64,000 bases of DNA from Stenotrophomonas sp. ATCM1_4 (GTDB lineage Bacteria; Pseudomonadota; Gammaproteobacteria; Xanthomonadales; Xanthomonadaceae), in assembly GCF_004348115.1 (NCBI RefSeq), contig NZ_QPFB01000001.1, positions 2,032,773-2,096,772 of the forward strand. The letters are read 5' to 3'. Positions 8,301 through 15,891 of this stretch are shown piece after piece (within the stretch, counting starts at the first letter, position 1; each line of letters begins with the position of its first letter). A program made the position numbers and the translations under genes. A model generated the notes under the pieces. That model was not told the origin of the DNA. It searched no databases and saw only the letters and a list, made by a program, of their open reading frames with translations.

Positions 8301-10342
8301 TTGCAGTAGCCACGCAGCATCGAGACCTGGCGCCAGTCCAGGCCGGCGGCCAGCACCAGGCGGTTGAAGCCGTCGTTCTCGGCGTCGCCGCGCCACACGC
8401 GGGCGAAGGCATCGCTGAAACCGGCATTGGCCGCGGCGGCATCGATGCCCGGCACGGTCGATTCGACCTCGAAGTCCTGCACGTAGACCGGCGCGTCATC
8501 GACCATCAGCCGGTATGGGCGCTCGGCGACCACGCGCAGGCCCATGTTCTCCATCATCGGCAGCACGTCCGACAGCGGGATGTCGTCGAGCTGGCGGTAC
8601 AGCTTCAGGCGCAGGCCATCGACGTCGTCGCGGCGGATCGACTGCAGGCTCAGGCGCAGGTCTTCCGGACCGGTCAGCGCGTCCAGCTGGGCCACGTCGG
8701 CCGCGGCGATCTCGGCGCTGGAGTCCTCGATGTAGCCGGCCGGCAGTGCCTTGCCGATGCGGGCGGCGATACGCAGGCCTTCGGTTTCACCGTGGCTTGC
8801 GACCAGCGCTTCACGCAGGTCGTCCTGCCAGTTGCGCAGCACGTGGGCCAGGCGCTTTTCCAGGCCTTCGGTATCCAGCTCCAGGCTCTGGCCGGCCTTC
8901 GGGCGCACGATCAGGTGTACCTGGGCCAGCGGCGAGTCGCCCAGCACCACGCTGGAGTCCACGTGCTCGCCCTGCAGCGCATCCTTGAGCAGGCTCTCGA
9001 TGCGCAGGCGCACGTCGGTGTTGAAGCGTTCGCGCGGCAGGAACACCAGCGCGGAAATGAAACGGCTGAACTTGTCGCGGCGCAGGAACAGGCGACTGCG
9101 CACGCGCTCCTGCAGGCCCAGCACGCCGATGGCGGTGCGGAACAGCTCATCCTGGCTGGACTGGAACAGCTCCTCGCGCGGCAGCGACTCCAGGATGTGG
9201 CGCAGCGCCTTGCCGCTGTGGCTGGACAGGCTCAGGCCCGAGCGCGCCATCACGCCTTCATAGCGCTGGCGCACCAGCGGGATTTCCCACGGGCGACGGT
9301 TGTAGGCGCTGGAGGTGAACAGGCCCAGGAAGCGCTGCTCGCCGATGATCTTGCCCTTGGCGTCGAACTCCAGCACGCCGATGTAGTCCATGTAGCCGCC
9401 GCGGTGGATGCGCGAGCGGGCATTGGTCTTGGTCAGGATCAGCGCGTCGTCCAAGCCGCCGCTGGTGTTCAGGCCCTGCGCGGCCAGGCCCTTGACCGGG
9501 CGCGCCAGCGAGGTGTCCTTGCCGCGCATCAGGCCCAGGCCGGTGCCGTTCTGGGCGACCAGCACTTCCTCCTTGCCCTGCTTCTCGACCTTGTACTCGC
9601 GGTAGCCGAAAAAGGTGAAATGGTTGTCCGCGGCCCAGCGCAGGAACTCCTGCGCCTCCACGCGCGAGGCCTTGCTGACCGGCAGCGCACGCTTGCCCAG
9701 GTCATCGGCCAGCGCCTGCGCCTTGGCCTTCATCGGCTCCCAGTCCTTGACGATGGCGCGCACGTCGTCCAGCGCCTCGGACACGCGCTTGGCCACTGCG
9801 TCCAGCTCGGCCGCCGGCTGGCGGTCGATCTCCAGCAGCATCACCGATTCCAGCGCGCCCTCACCCACGCCGGCAAGCTTGCCGGCCTTGTCGCGGGAAA
9901 TGGCGATCACCGGATGGCCCAGCACGTGCACGCCAATGCCCTGCTCGGCCAGCGCCAGGGTCACGGTGTCGACCAGGAACGGCATGTCGTCGTTGACGAT
10001 CTGCAGCACGGTGTGCGCCGACTCCCAGCCATCGGCCTTCAGGGTCGGGTTGAACACGCGGACGTTGGCCTTGCCCGCCTTGCGGGTACGTGCGAACTCC
10101 AGCATGCCGGCGGCCAGCACGGCCCAGTCATCGGCCGAGTGCAGCTTGAACTCATCCCCTTCCATGCGCTTGTAGAAGGCCGAGGCGAATGCGACCGCCT
10201 GGGCCTGCGCCGCGGCGGGATAGCGCTTGCGCAGGGCAGCGAAGACCGGCTCCAGCGACAGCGCAGCGTCAGCGGGGACGTGCTTGGCCAGGGGCGTGCT
10301 CTTCGGTTTGACGGACTTTGCAGCAGGCTTTTGCGATTTCAT
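5363..10342 (-). CDS. gdhB: NAD-specific glutamate dehydrogenase, large (GDH-180) type
   Basis: A 1659-residue protein of the ~180 kDa bacterial NAD-glutamate dehydrogenase family (Pfam Bac_GDH). It oxidatively deaminates glutamate to 2-oxoglutarate and ammonium in the cytoplasm, feeding the TCA cycle. The catalytic core holds GGLRWSDRREDFRTEV near residue 860 and VPVGSKGGFFAKQLP near residue 899, both hallmarks of the family; long regulatory regions flank it on each side. The start is the ATG at 10342 (MKSQKPAAKS); the frame continues upstream without family similarity. The N-terminal ~30 residues are Lys/Ala/Pro-rich and probably disordered. It is monocistronic with its own terminator. The symbol follows usage in Pseudomonas; gdh2 is also used. 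Confidence 0.93.
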   Translation of the reverse strand: MKSQKPAAKSVKPKSTPLAKHVPADAALSLEPVFAALRKRYPAAAQAQAVAFASAFYKRMEGDEFKLHSADDWAVLAAGMLEFARTRKAGKANVRVFNPTLKADGWESAHTVLQIVNDDMPFLVDTVTLALAEQGIGVHVLGHPVIAISRDKAGKLAGVGEGALESVMLLEIDRQPAAELDAVAKRVSEALDDVRAIVKDWEPMKAKAQALADDLGKRALPVSKASRVEAQEFLRWAADNHFTFFGYREYKVEKQGKEEVLVAQNGTGLGLMRGKDTSLARPVKGLAAQGLNTSGGLDDALILTKTNARSRIHRGGYMDYIGVLEFDAKGKIIGEQRFLGLFTSSAYNRRPWEIPLVRQRYEGVMARSGLSLSSHSGKALRHILESLPREELFQSSQDELFRTAIGVLGLQERVRSRLFLRRDKFSRFISALVFLPRERFNTDVRLRIESLLKDALQGEHVDSSVVLGDSPLAQVHLIVRPKAGQSLELDTEGLEKRLAHVLRNWQDDLREALVASHGETEGLRIAARIGKALPAGYIEDSSAEIAAADVAQLDALTGPEDLRLSLQSIRRDDVDGLRLKLYRQLDDIPLSDVLPMMENMGLRVVAERPYRLMVDDAPVYVQDFEVESTVPGIDAAAANAGFSDAFARVWRGDAENDGFNRLVLAAGLDWRQVSMLRGYCKYLLQIGVPFSQSYVEGTFSRYPLLARLIVELFEARFDPAPAVDAAALDAQLAQFKALAGGDAATLKLLDGVVKARKGSRDARMALVHEVLVKLLDGVSSLDEDRILRSFIGVIEATLRTSYYMPRKDGLRADGGPADYISFKFDAAKVPDLPKPRPYREIFVCGPRVEGTHLRFGPVARGGLRWSDRREDFRTEVLGLVKAQMVKNTVIVPVGSKGGFFAKQLPDPSVDRDAWFAEGVACYKRFINGLLDITDNIVNNKIVPPVGVVRHDQDDPYLVVAADKGTATFSDTANGIARAHGFWLDDAFASGGSVGYDHKGMGITARGAWESVKRHFRALGRDCQKQDFTVVGIGDMSGDVFGNGMLLSEHIRLVCAFDHRHIFLDPNPVAASSFKERARMFTVPRSSWADYDSKLISKGGGIYPRSLKSIEITPQVREALGIDASIKAMTPTDLINAALKAPVDLLWNGGIGTYVKSSAETNADVGDRANNALRVNGGELRCKVVGEGGNLGMTQLGRIEAAQVGVLLNTDFIDNSAGVDTSDHEVNIKILLNDVVRAKKLTVDQRNKLLASMTDEVAELVLMDNYRQNQALSLMERMSATRLGSKQHFIRTLEQQGLLDRQIEFLPSDAELSARKLRGLGLTRPELAVLLSYSKIVAFQQLLESDIPEDPYLSKELLRYFPQPLQKKYADAMDRHRLKREIIATAVTNQTINRMGATFLMRMQEDTGRTVAEVAKAYTISRETLDARALWTQIDALDGTLPEAVQVDALEVIWKLQRSFVRWLLNRPGAMPGITAAVDRYQGPFNDIRVASGVLPDSQRPAYEASVKQWKEKGLPAALAQQLSELHFLEPAFDIIELARTRKLKPVDVSKVHFRLGEALQMPWLFEQIDALEVNGRWHAVARGVLRDELAAHQRNLTGQVLSMKGASAEAKVAAWLNRDDSSLRFTLSMLAELAEQKTLDYPTVSVAVQRLGQLAAHGV

Positions 10343-10559
10343 GTCGGAGCTTCGGGTAGGGCTCGTTGAAGGTGCGGCGATTGTATCCCCGGCAACAAAA
10401 ATAGCTGTGCTGCATGGCCGCAATCACGACGCCAGAATTGCAATGAAGATGTAACGAAACCGCTGTTTTCAAGGGATATTCTTCATCCTGAAGCCTTTCC
10501 CAACCAATTTCCGGCCATGCCGATTCCGTCGGGTTTCGCGCCGCTGTACTAATTGTGTA

Positions 10560-10577
10560 CTGGACGGTATAGTCCAG
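10560..10577 (+). promoter_or_regulatory. Candidate TetR operator over the -10 region
   Basis: A perfect inverted repeat CTGGAC-N6-GTCCAG sits immediately before the GTG start of the TetR gene. A good -10 hexamer, TATAGT (10568-10573), lies inside it; the -35 is poor. A second partial repeat, GTAC-N7-GTAC, precedes it. The placement fits autorepression of the regulator and pump operon. The binding protein is inferred only from position. Confidence 0.55.
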
Positions 10578-10580
10578 AAA

Positions 10581-11252
10581 GTGAACACCCCGCCCTCCTC
10601 TCCGCCGCGCACCCAGGCACGGGACCAGCCCGTGTTCGCTGCCGTGGGCGAGTTGCTGGCCACCCACGGCATGCAATTGAGCATGGATGCGGTGGCCGCC
10701 CATGTCGGCTGTTCAAAGCAGACCCTGTACAGCCGCTACGGCTCCAAGACCAACCTGCTGCGGCTGGTGATGCAGCAGCACGTGGCAACCACCACCGCGC
10801 AGCTGATCAAGGGCGACAGCCGGCCGCTGCGGCAGATCCTGGTGGAATTCGCCATCCACTACCTGGAACACCGCAACCAGCCCCGCATCCGCCAGACCGC
10901 GCAGTTGCTGGCCATCAGTGCAAACCAGTTTCACGAGGAGGCGCGTACCCTGTACAACCTCAGCGCGGACGCGGTGCGCAGTCAGATAACTGAATGGTTA
11001 CGAACCGAGATGGCGAGAGGCCGCCTGATCCATGACGATCCGCAGTTCATGGCCGAACTGCTGATCAGCATGCTTGCCGGTCAGGACTTCGAACGCCAAC
11101 GCTTTCACGCCCCCCATCGCGATACGCCGGAAAAGCGCCGCCGTTGGGCCGAATTCGCCATCGATGCCTTCCTGCGCGCCTTTCCGGTACCGCCGACTGG
11201 CATTCCTGGTTCCGTCAACAAATCAAGAACCCCCGGAGTTTTCCCCCGATGA
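10581..11252 (+). CDS. TetR/AcrR-family repressor of the adjacent RND pump
   Basis: A 223-residue TetR-family regulator. The DNA-binding helix-turn-helix is at about residues 33-52 (LSMDAVAAHVGCSKQTLYSR). The C-terminal helical domain, expected to bind ligand, is divergent, as usual. Translation begins at GTG: no ATG occurs before the helix-turn-helix that would keep helix 1 intact. The predicted transcription start falls within a base or two of this GTG, so the mRNA may be leaderless. The stop overlaps the ATG of the adaptor gene (ATGA at 11249-11252), which implies translational coupling and a single operon. Its likely role is local repression of the pump, relieved by a toxic substrate. Confidence 0.85.
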   Translation: MNTPPSSPPRTQARDQPVFAAVGELLATHGMQLSMDAVAAHVGCSKQTLYSRYGSKTNLLRLVMQQHVATTTAQLIKGDSRPLRQILVEFAIHYLEHRNQPRIRQTAQLLAISANQFHEEARTLYNLSADAVRSQITEWLRTEMARGRLIHDDPQFMAELLISMLAGQDFERQRFHAPHRDTPEKRRRWAEFAIDAFLRAFPVPPTGIPGSVNKSRTPGVFPR

Positions 11253-12439
11253 CTGCCCCGCTCCGTCTCCTCGCCCTTACCTGCGCCGCGACAATTTCGC
11301 TGGCGGCCTGCAAAAAGCCGCAGGAGCAGGCCGCTCCCCCGCCTCCGGAAGTCGGCGTGGTCGAGGCCAAGCCGCAAACCCTGCCGCTGCAGCGCGAGCT
11401 GGTGGGCCGCCTGTCCCCGTACCGTTCGGCCGACGTGCGCGCGCGCGTGGCCGGCGTGCTGCAGAAACGCGTCTATGAGGAAGGCAGCAACGTCAAGGAA
11501 GGCCAAGAGCTGTTCCTGATCGACCCGGCCCAGCTGCGTGCCGCCCTCAACGAGGCCGAAGGCGCCCTTGCCTCGGCCCGGGCCACCCTGGCCAACGCCC
11601 GCGCCACGGCCACCCGCGCCCGCTCGCTGGCACCACAGAAGTATGTGTCGCAGTCGGACCTGGACAACGCCGTGGCCGCCGAGCGCAGTGCCGCCGCCGC
11701 CGTGCAGCAGGCCGAGGCCGCGGTGGCCAATGCCCGCATCAACCTGGGCTATGCCCGCGTCACCTCGCCGATCACCGGCCTGGCCGGCAAGGCGCAGGTG
11801 ACCGAAGGTGCGCTGGTGGGCCAGGGCGATGTGACCCTGCTGACCACGGTCGACCAGATCGACCCGCTGTACGTGAACTTCTCGATGACCGCCGATGAGC
11901 TGAGCGCCCTGCGTGCCGCCCAGGACAAGGGCGCGCTGGCACTGGCCGGCGACGGCAAGACCACCGTGCAGGTCAACCTGCCCGACGGCAGTGCCTACGC
12001 CCACGAAGGCACGCTGGACTTCTCCTCGCCGACGGTCGACCCGGCCACCGGCGCGGTGTCGCTGCGCGCGGTGCTGCCGAACCCGGACCGCATCCTGCTG
12101 CCGGGCTCGTTCGTCAGCTTCAAGGCCAACCTGGGCGCGCGCAACAACGCCTTCCTGCTGCCGCAGCAGGCGGTGCAGCGCGACACCCGCGGCGGCTACG
12201 TGATGGTCGTCGGCGCCGATGGCAAGGTCGTGCGCAAGGACGTGGTGCTCGATGGCCAGCAGTCGGGCAGCTGGCTGGTCTCCTCCGGCCTGGCCGGCGG
12301 CGACAAGGTCATCGTCTCGGGCCTGCAGAAGGTCAAGGAAGGCGCCCCGGCCACGACCAAGCCGTGGCAGCCGCAGGCCGCCGCCCAGCCGGGTGCCCCC
12401 GCACAGGCGCCGGCACCGGCACCGGCGAAGAAGGACTAA
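11249..12439 (+). CDS. RND efflux periplasmic adaptor (membrane fusion protein)
   Basis: A 396-residue lipoprotein of the AcrA/MexA type. The N-terminus has a signal peptide ending at a lipobox (SLAAC, Cys about residue 20). The lipoyl-like and hairpin domains follow: ADVRARVAGVLQKRVYEEGS near residue 55, then an Ala-rich alpha-helical hairpin at about 95-165, and the GYARVTSPITGLAGK return strand. A Pro/Ala-rich tail closes the protein. It should link the inner-membrane pump to an outer-membrane channel. The gene overlaps the TetR gene by four bases and precedes the pump gene by 12. It resembles adaptors of the Stenotrophomonas Sme pumps, but which one cannot be decided from sequence alone. 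Confidence 0.92.
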   Translation: MTAPLRLLALTCAATISLAACKKPQEQAAPPPPEVGVVEAKPQTLPLQRELVGRLSPYRSADVRARVAGVLQKRVYEEGSNVKEGQELFLIDPAQLRAALNEAEGALASARATLANARATATRARSLAPQKYVSQSDLDNAVAAERSAAAAVQQAEAAVANARINLGYARVTSPITGLAGKAQVTEGALVGQGDVTLLTTVDQIDPLYVNFSMTADELSALRAAQDKGALALAGDGKTTVQVNLPDGSAYAHEGTLDFSSPTVDPATGAVSLRAVLPNPDRILLPGSFVSFKANLGARNNAFLLPQQAVQRDTRGGYVMVVGADGKVVRKDVVLDGQQSGSWLVSSGLAGGDKVIVSGLQKVKEGAPATTKPWQPQAAAQPGAPAQAPAPAPAKKD

Positions 12440-12451
12440 CGGAACTCCGTC

Positions 12452-15400
12452 ATGCCTAAATTTTTCATCGAACATCCGGTCTTTGCCTGGGTGGTGGCGA
12501 TCCTGATCTCGCTGGGTGGTGTGATCTCGATCCTCAACCTGGGCATCGAGTCCTATCCCAGCGTGGCTCCGCCACAGGTCACCGTCACCGCCAACTACCC
12601 GGGCGCCAGCGCGTCCACCACGGAAAAATCGGTCACCCAGGTGATCGAGCAGCAGCTGACCGGCATCGACAACCTGATGTACTTCAGCTCGTCGTCCTCG
12701 TCCAACGGCCGCGCCACCATCACGCTGACCTTCGACAGCGGCACCGACCCGGACATCGCCCAGGTGCAGGTGCAGAACAAGGTGTCGCTGGCGACCCCGC
12801 GCCTGCCCTCGGAAGTGACCCAGCAGGGCGTGGTGGTGGCCAAGGCCAACGCCGGCTTCCTGATGGCCATCGGCGTGCGCTCCGATGACGGCAGCGTGGA
12901 CCGCGATGCCCTGAACGACATCGTCGGTGCACGCGTGCTGGAGCAGGTATCGCGCGTGCCGGGCGTCGGCAGCACCCAGCAGTTCGGCTCCGAGTACGCC
13001 ATGCGCGTGTGGCTGAACCCGGAAAAGCTGCAGGGCTACCACCTGGCCGCCAGCGACGTGTACAACGCCATCGGCACCCAGAACCTGCAGTTCGCCGCCG
13101 GCTCGGTGGGCGGCGACCCGACCCCGTCCGACCAGGCCTTCACCGCCACGGTGGTCGCCGAAGGCCGCTTCAGCACCCCGGAAGACTTCGAGAACGTCAT
13201 CCTGCGCGCCAACGCGGACGGCAGCGTGGTGCGCCTGAAGGACGTCGCCCGCGTCGCCTTCGGCGCCAGCAACTACGGCTTCGACACCCGTTACAACGGC
13301 AAGCCGGTGGCAGTGTTCGCCATCCAGCTGCTGCCCGGCGCCAACGCCCTGGACGTGTCCAAGGCGGTGCGCTCCAAGATGGACGAGCTGGCCCCGAGCT
13401 TCCCGCCGGGCGTGAGCTGGTTCACCCCGTATGACAGCACCACCTTCGTCAACATCTCCATCAAGGAAGTGATCCACACGTTGATCGAAGCCATCGTGCT
13501 GGTCTTCCTGGTGATGCTGATCTTCCTGCAGAACTTCCGCGCCACGATCATCCCCACCCTGGTCATCCCGGTGGCGCTGCTCGGCACGTTCATGGGCATG
13601 CTGGCGATCGGCTTCACGATCAACCAGCTGACCCTGTTCGCGATGGTGCTGGCGATCGGCATCGTGGTCGACGACGCGATCGTGGTGATCGAGAACGTCG
13701 AGCGCATCATGAGCGAGGAAAAGCTCGACCCCAAGCCGGCCACGCAGAAGGCGATGGGCCAGATCACCGGCGCGGTGGTGGCCATCACCGTCGTGCTGGC
13801 CGCGGTGTTCATCCCCAGCGCCCTGCAGCCGGGTGCCTCCGGCGAGATCTACAAGCAGTTCGCCCTGACCATCGCCATGTCGATGGCGTTCTCGGCGCTG
13901 CTGGCGCTGACCTTCACCCCGGCATTGTGCGCGGCCTTCCTCAAGCCGACCCACAATGACAACCCGAACTGGGTCTACCGCACCTTCAACAAGTACTACG
14001 GCAAGCTGGAGAAGAGCTACGTCGGCACCGTCGGCGGTGTCATCAAACACAGCCCACGCTGGCTGATGGTGTTCGCGCTGCTGCTGGTGCTGTGCGGCTT
14101 CCTGTTCACCCGCCTGCCGGGCAGCTTCCTGCCCGAGGAAGACCAGGGCTACGCACTGGCCATCGTGCAGCTGCCGCCGGGTGCCACCAAGAGCCGCACC
14201 AGCGCCGTGTTCGACCAGCTGCTGGGCACGCTGGAGAAGGAAGAAGCCTTCGAAGGCCTGATGCAGATCACCGGCTTCAGCTTCATCGGTTCGGGTGAGA
14301 ACGTGGGCATGGCCTTCGTCCGCCTGAAGGACTGGGACGCCCGCAAGGAGACCGCGCCGGAGTTCATCCAGAAGATGAACCAGAAGGCGTATGGCATCAA
14401 GGACGCGCAGATCTTCTTCGTCAACCTGCCGACCGTGCAGGGCCTGGGCCAGTTCGGTGGTTTCGACATGTGGCTGCAGGACCGTGCCGGTGCCGGCCAG
14501 GATGCGCTGATGGATGCGCGCAACACCCTGCTCGGCGCCGCGTCACAGGACAAGTCGCTGACCGCGGTGCGTCCCAACACGCTGGAGAACTCGCCGCAGC
14601 TGCAGCTGCACGTGGACCGCGTGCAGGCGCAGACCATGGGCGTGAAGGTCAACGACGTCTACACCGCCATCCAGATGATGCTGGCGCCGGTGTACGTCAA
14701 CGACTTCTTCTACGCCGGCCGCATCAAGCGCGTGAACATGCAGGCCGACGCGGCCTACCGCACCGGCCCGGAATCGCTGCGCAGCTACTACGTGCCCAGC
14801 TCGCTGAGCAAGGACGCCGACGGGCAGTCGTCGATGATCCCGCTCAGTGCGGTGGTCAAGTCCGAGTGGATCTACGCCCCGCCCGCGCTGAACCGCTACA
14901 ACGGCTATTCGGCGGTCAACATCGTCGGTTCGCCGGCACCGGGCGGCAGTTCGGGCCAGGCCATGGCGACGATGGAACGGCTGGTGCAGGACGACCTGCC
15001 GGCCGGCTTCGGCTTCGACTGGAGCGGCATGTCCTACCAGGAAATCCTGGCGGGCAACGCGGCCACCCTGCTGATGGTGCTGTCCATCGTGGTGGTGTTC
15101 CTGTGCCTGGCCGCGCTGTATGAAAGCTGGTCGATCCCGGTCGCGGTGCTGCTGGTGGTGCCGATCGGCATCCTCGGCGCGGTGGTGTTCTCGTTGATGC
15201 GCGGCCTGCCGAACGACCTGTACTTCAAGATCGGCATGGTGACGGTGATCGGCCTGGCGGCGAAGAACGCGATCCTGATCGTGGAATTCGCGGTCGAGCA
15301 GCGCGCCATGGGCAAGACCCTGCGCGAGGCCACGATCGAAGCGGCGCACCTGCGCTTCCGCCCGATCCTGATGACCTCCTTCGCCTTCATCCTGGGCGTC

Positions 15401-15616
15401 CTGCCGATGGCGATCTCCACCGGTGCCGGCGCCAACGCCCGTCACTCGCTGGGTACCGGCGTGATCGGTGGCATGCTGTTCGCCACCCTCATCGGCGTGT
15501 TGCTGATCCCGCTGTTCTTCGTGTGCGTACGCCGCGTGCTCGGCGACAAGCTCGACGAACCGTCGAAGGAGTACCTGGAGCAGCACAAGGTACGCACGGC
15601 GCAGGTGGATCGCTGA
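12452..15616 (+). CDS. RND multidrug efflux pump, HAE1 family (AcrB/MexB-like)
   Basis: A 1054-residue inner-membrane proton/drug antiporter. It begins with the typical FFIEHPVFAWVVAILI first helix and has two large periplasmic loops and twelve expected transmembrane helices. The proton-relay aspartates fall at D407 and D408 in IVVDDAIVVIENVER, the same numbering as AcrB, so alignment there needs no gaps. KNAILIVEFA and the C-terminal TGAGANARHSLGTGVIGG are also present. It forms an operon with the adaptor and TetR genes and ends at a strong terminator. No outer-membrane factor gene follows, so the pump probably borrows a TolC-like channel encoded elsewhere, as several Sme pumps do. Confidence 0.95.
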   Translation: MPKFFIEHPVFAWVVAILISLGGVISILNLGIESYPSVAPPQVTVTANYPGASASTTEKSVTQVIEQQLTGIDNLMYFSSSSSSNGRATITLTFDSGTDPDIAQVQVQNKVSLATPRLPSEVTQQGVVVAKANAGFLMAIGVRSDDGSVDRDALNDIVGARVLEQVSRVPGVGSTQQFGSEYAMRVWLNPEKLQGYHLAASDVYNAIGTQNLQFAAGSVGGDPTPSDQAFTATVVAEGRFSTPEDFENVILRANADGSVVRLKDVARVAFGASNYGFDTRYNGKPVAVFAIQLLPGANALDVSKAVRSKMDELAPSFPPGVSWFTPYDSTTFVNISIKEVIHTLIEAIVLVFLVMLIFLQNFRATIIPTLVIPVALLGTFMGMLAIGFTINQLTLFAMVLAIGIVVDDAIVVIENVERIMSEEKLDPKPATQKAMGQITGAVVAITVVLAAVFIPSALQPGASGEIYKQFALTIAMSMAFSALLALTFTPALCAAFLKPTHNDNPNWVYRTFNKYYGKLEKSYVGTVGGVIKHSPRWLMVFALLLVLCGFLFTRLPGSFLPEEDQGYALAIVQLPPGATKSRTSAVFDQLLGTLEKEEAFEGLMQITGFSFIGSGENVGMAFVRLKDWDARKETAPEFIQKMNQKAYGIKDAQIFFVNLPTVQGLGQFGGFDMWLQDRAGAGQDALMDARNTLLGAASQDKSLTAVRPNTLENSPQLQLHVDRVQAQTMGVKVNDVYTAIQMMLAPVYVNDFFYAGRIKRVNMQADAAYRTGPESLRSYYVPSSLSKDADGQSSMIPLSAVVKSEWIYAPPALNRYNGYSAVNIVGSPAPGGSSGQAMATMERLVQDDLPAGFGFDWSGMSYQEILAGNAATLLMVLSIVVVFLCLAALYESWSIPVAVLLVVPIGILGAVVFSLMRGLPNDLYFKIGMVTVIGLAAKNAILIVEFAVEQRAMGKTLREATIEAAHLRFRPILMTSFAFILGVLPMAISTGAGANARHSLGTGVIGGMLFATLIGVLLIPLFFVCVRRVLGDKLDEPSKEYLEQHKVRTAQVDR

Positions 15617-15643
15617 TCCTCCCGCTGTACCGGCAAACAAAAA

Positions 15644-15669
15644 GCCCCGGCAATGCCGGGGCTTTTTTT
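15644..15669 (+). terminator. Intrinsic terminator of the RND pump operon
   Basis: An 8-bp perfect stem (GCCCCGGC / GCCGGGGC, 15644-15662) with a 3-base loop is followed by seven T residues, 27 bases after the pump stop codon. A run of five A residues upstream lets the mirrored form act on the other strand too. Confidence 0.9.
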
Positions 15670-15679
15670 GGGGCACGCT

Positions 15680-15794
15680 GTAGGAGCGACCTCGGTCGCG
15701 AAGCCGTCGATGAAGAACGGCGGCATTGATTGCAATTGCAGACGAATTCCGCAGCTTCCGCCTACATCAGCTTCGCGACCGAGGTCGCTCCTAC
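15680..15794. repeat. Inverted pair of REP elements (REPIN)
   Basis: A 25-base palindromic element beginning GTAGGAGCGACC and ending GGTCGCGAAGC (15680-15704) recurs as an exact reverse complement at 15770-15794, with 65 bases between. The 25/25 identity and head-to-head layout match REPIN units mobilised by RAYT transposases in Pseudomonas, Stenotrophomonas and relatives. It sits between two terminators in the gap between convergent genes. Confidence 0.8.
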
Positions 15795-15832
15795 AACGCG
15801 GTTGCCTCGCCTGCGCCGCACCAGACTCCGCA

Positions 15833-15864
15833 CAAAAAAAAACGATGCCGGTTGCCCGGCATCG
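15833..15864 (-). terminator. Intrinsic terminator of the acyl-CoA dehydrogenase gene
   Basis: A 9-bp perfect stem (CGATGCCGG / CCGGCATCG, 15843-15864) with a 4-base loop is followed on the minus strand by a run of ten T residues (complement of 15842-15833). It begins 27 bases beyond the stop codon of the minus-strand gene. Confidence 0.88.
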
Positions 15865-15891
15865 GATCTCTGGTTCACGCTTGGCTGCGAC

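Noticed and set aside
5048..10369. A 1773-codon open frame on the plus strand opposite the glutamate dehydrogenase gene
   Set aside because: It mirrors the codon structure of the real gene in GC-rich DNA. Its translation is rich in His/Gln/Arg/Ala and has no recognisable domain.
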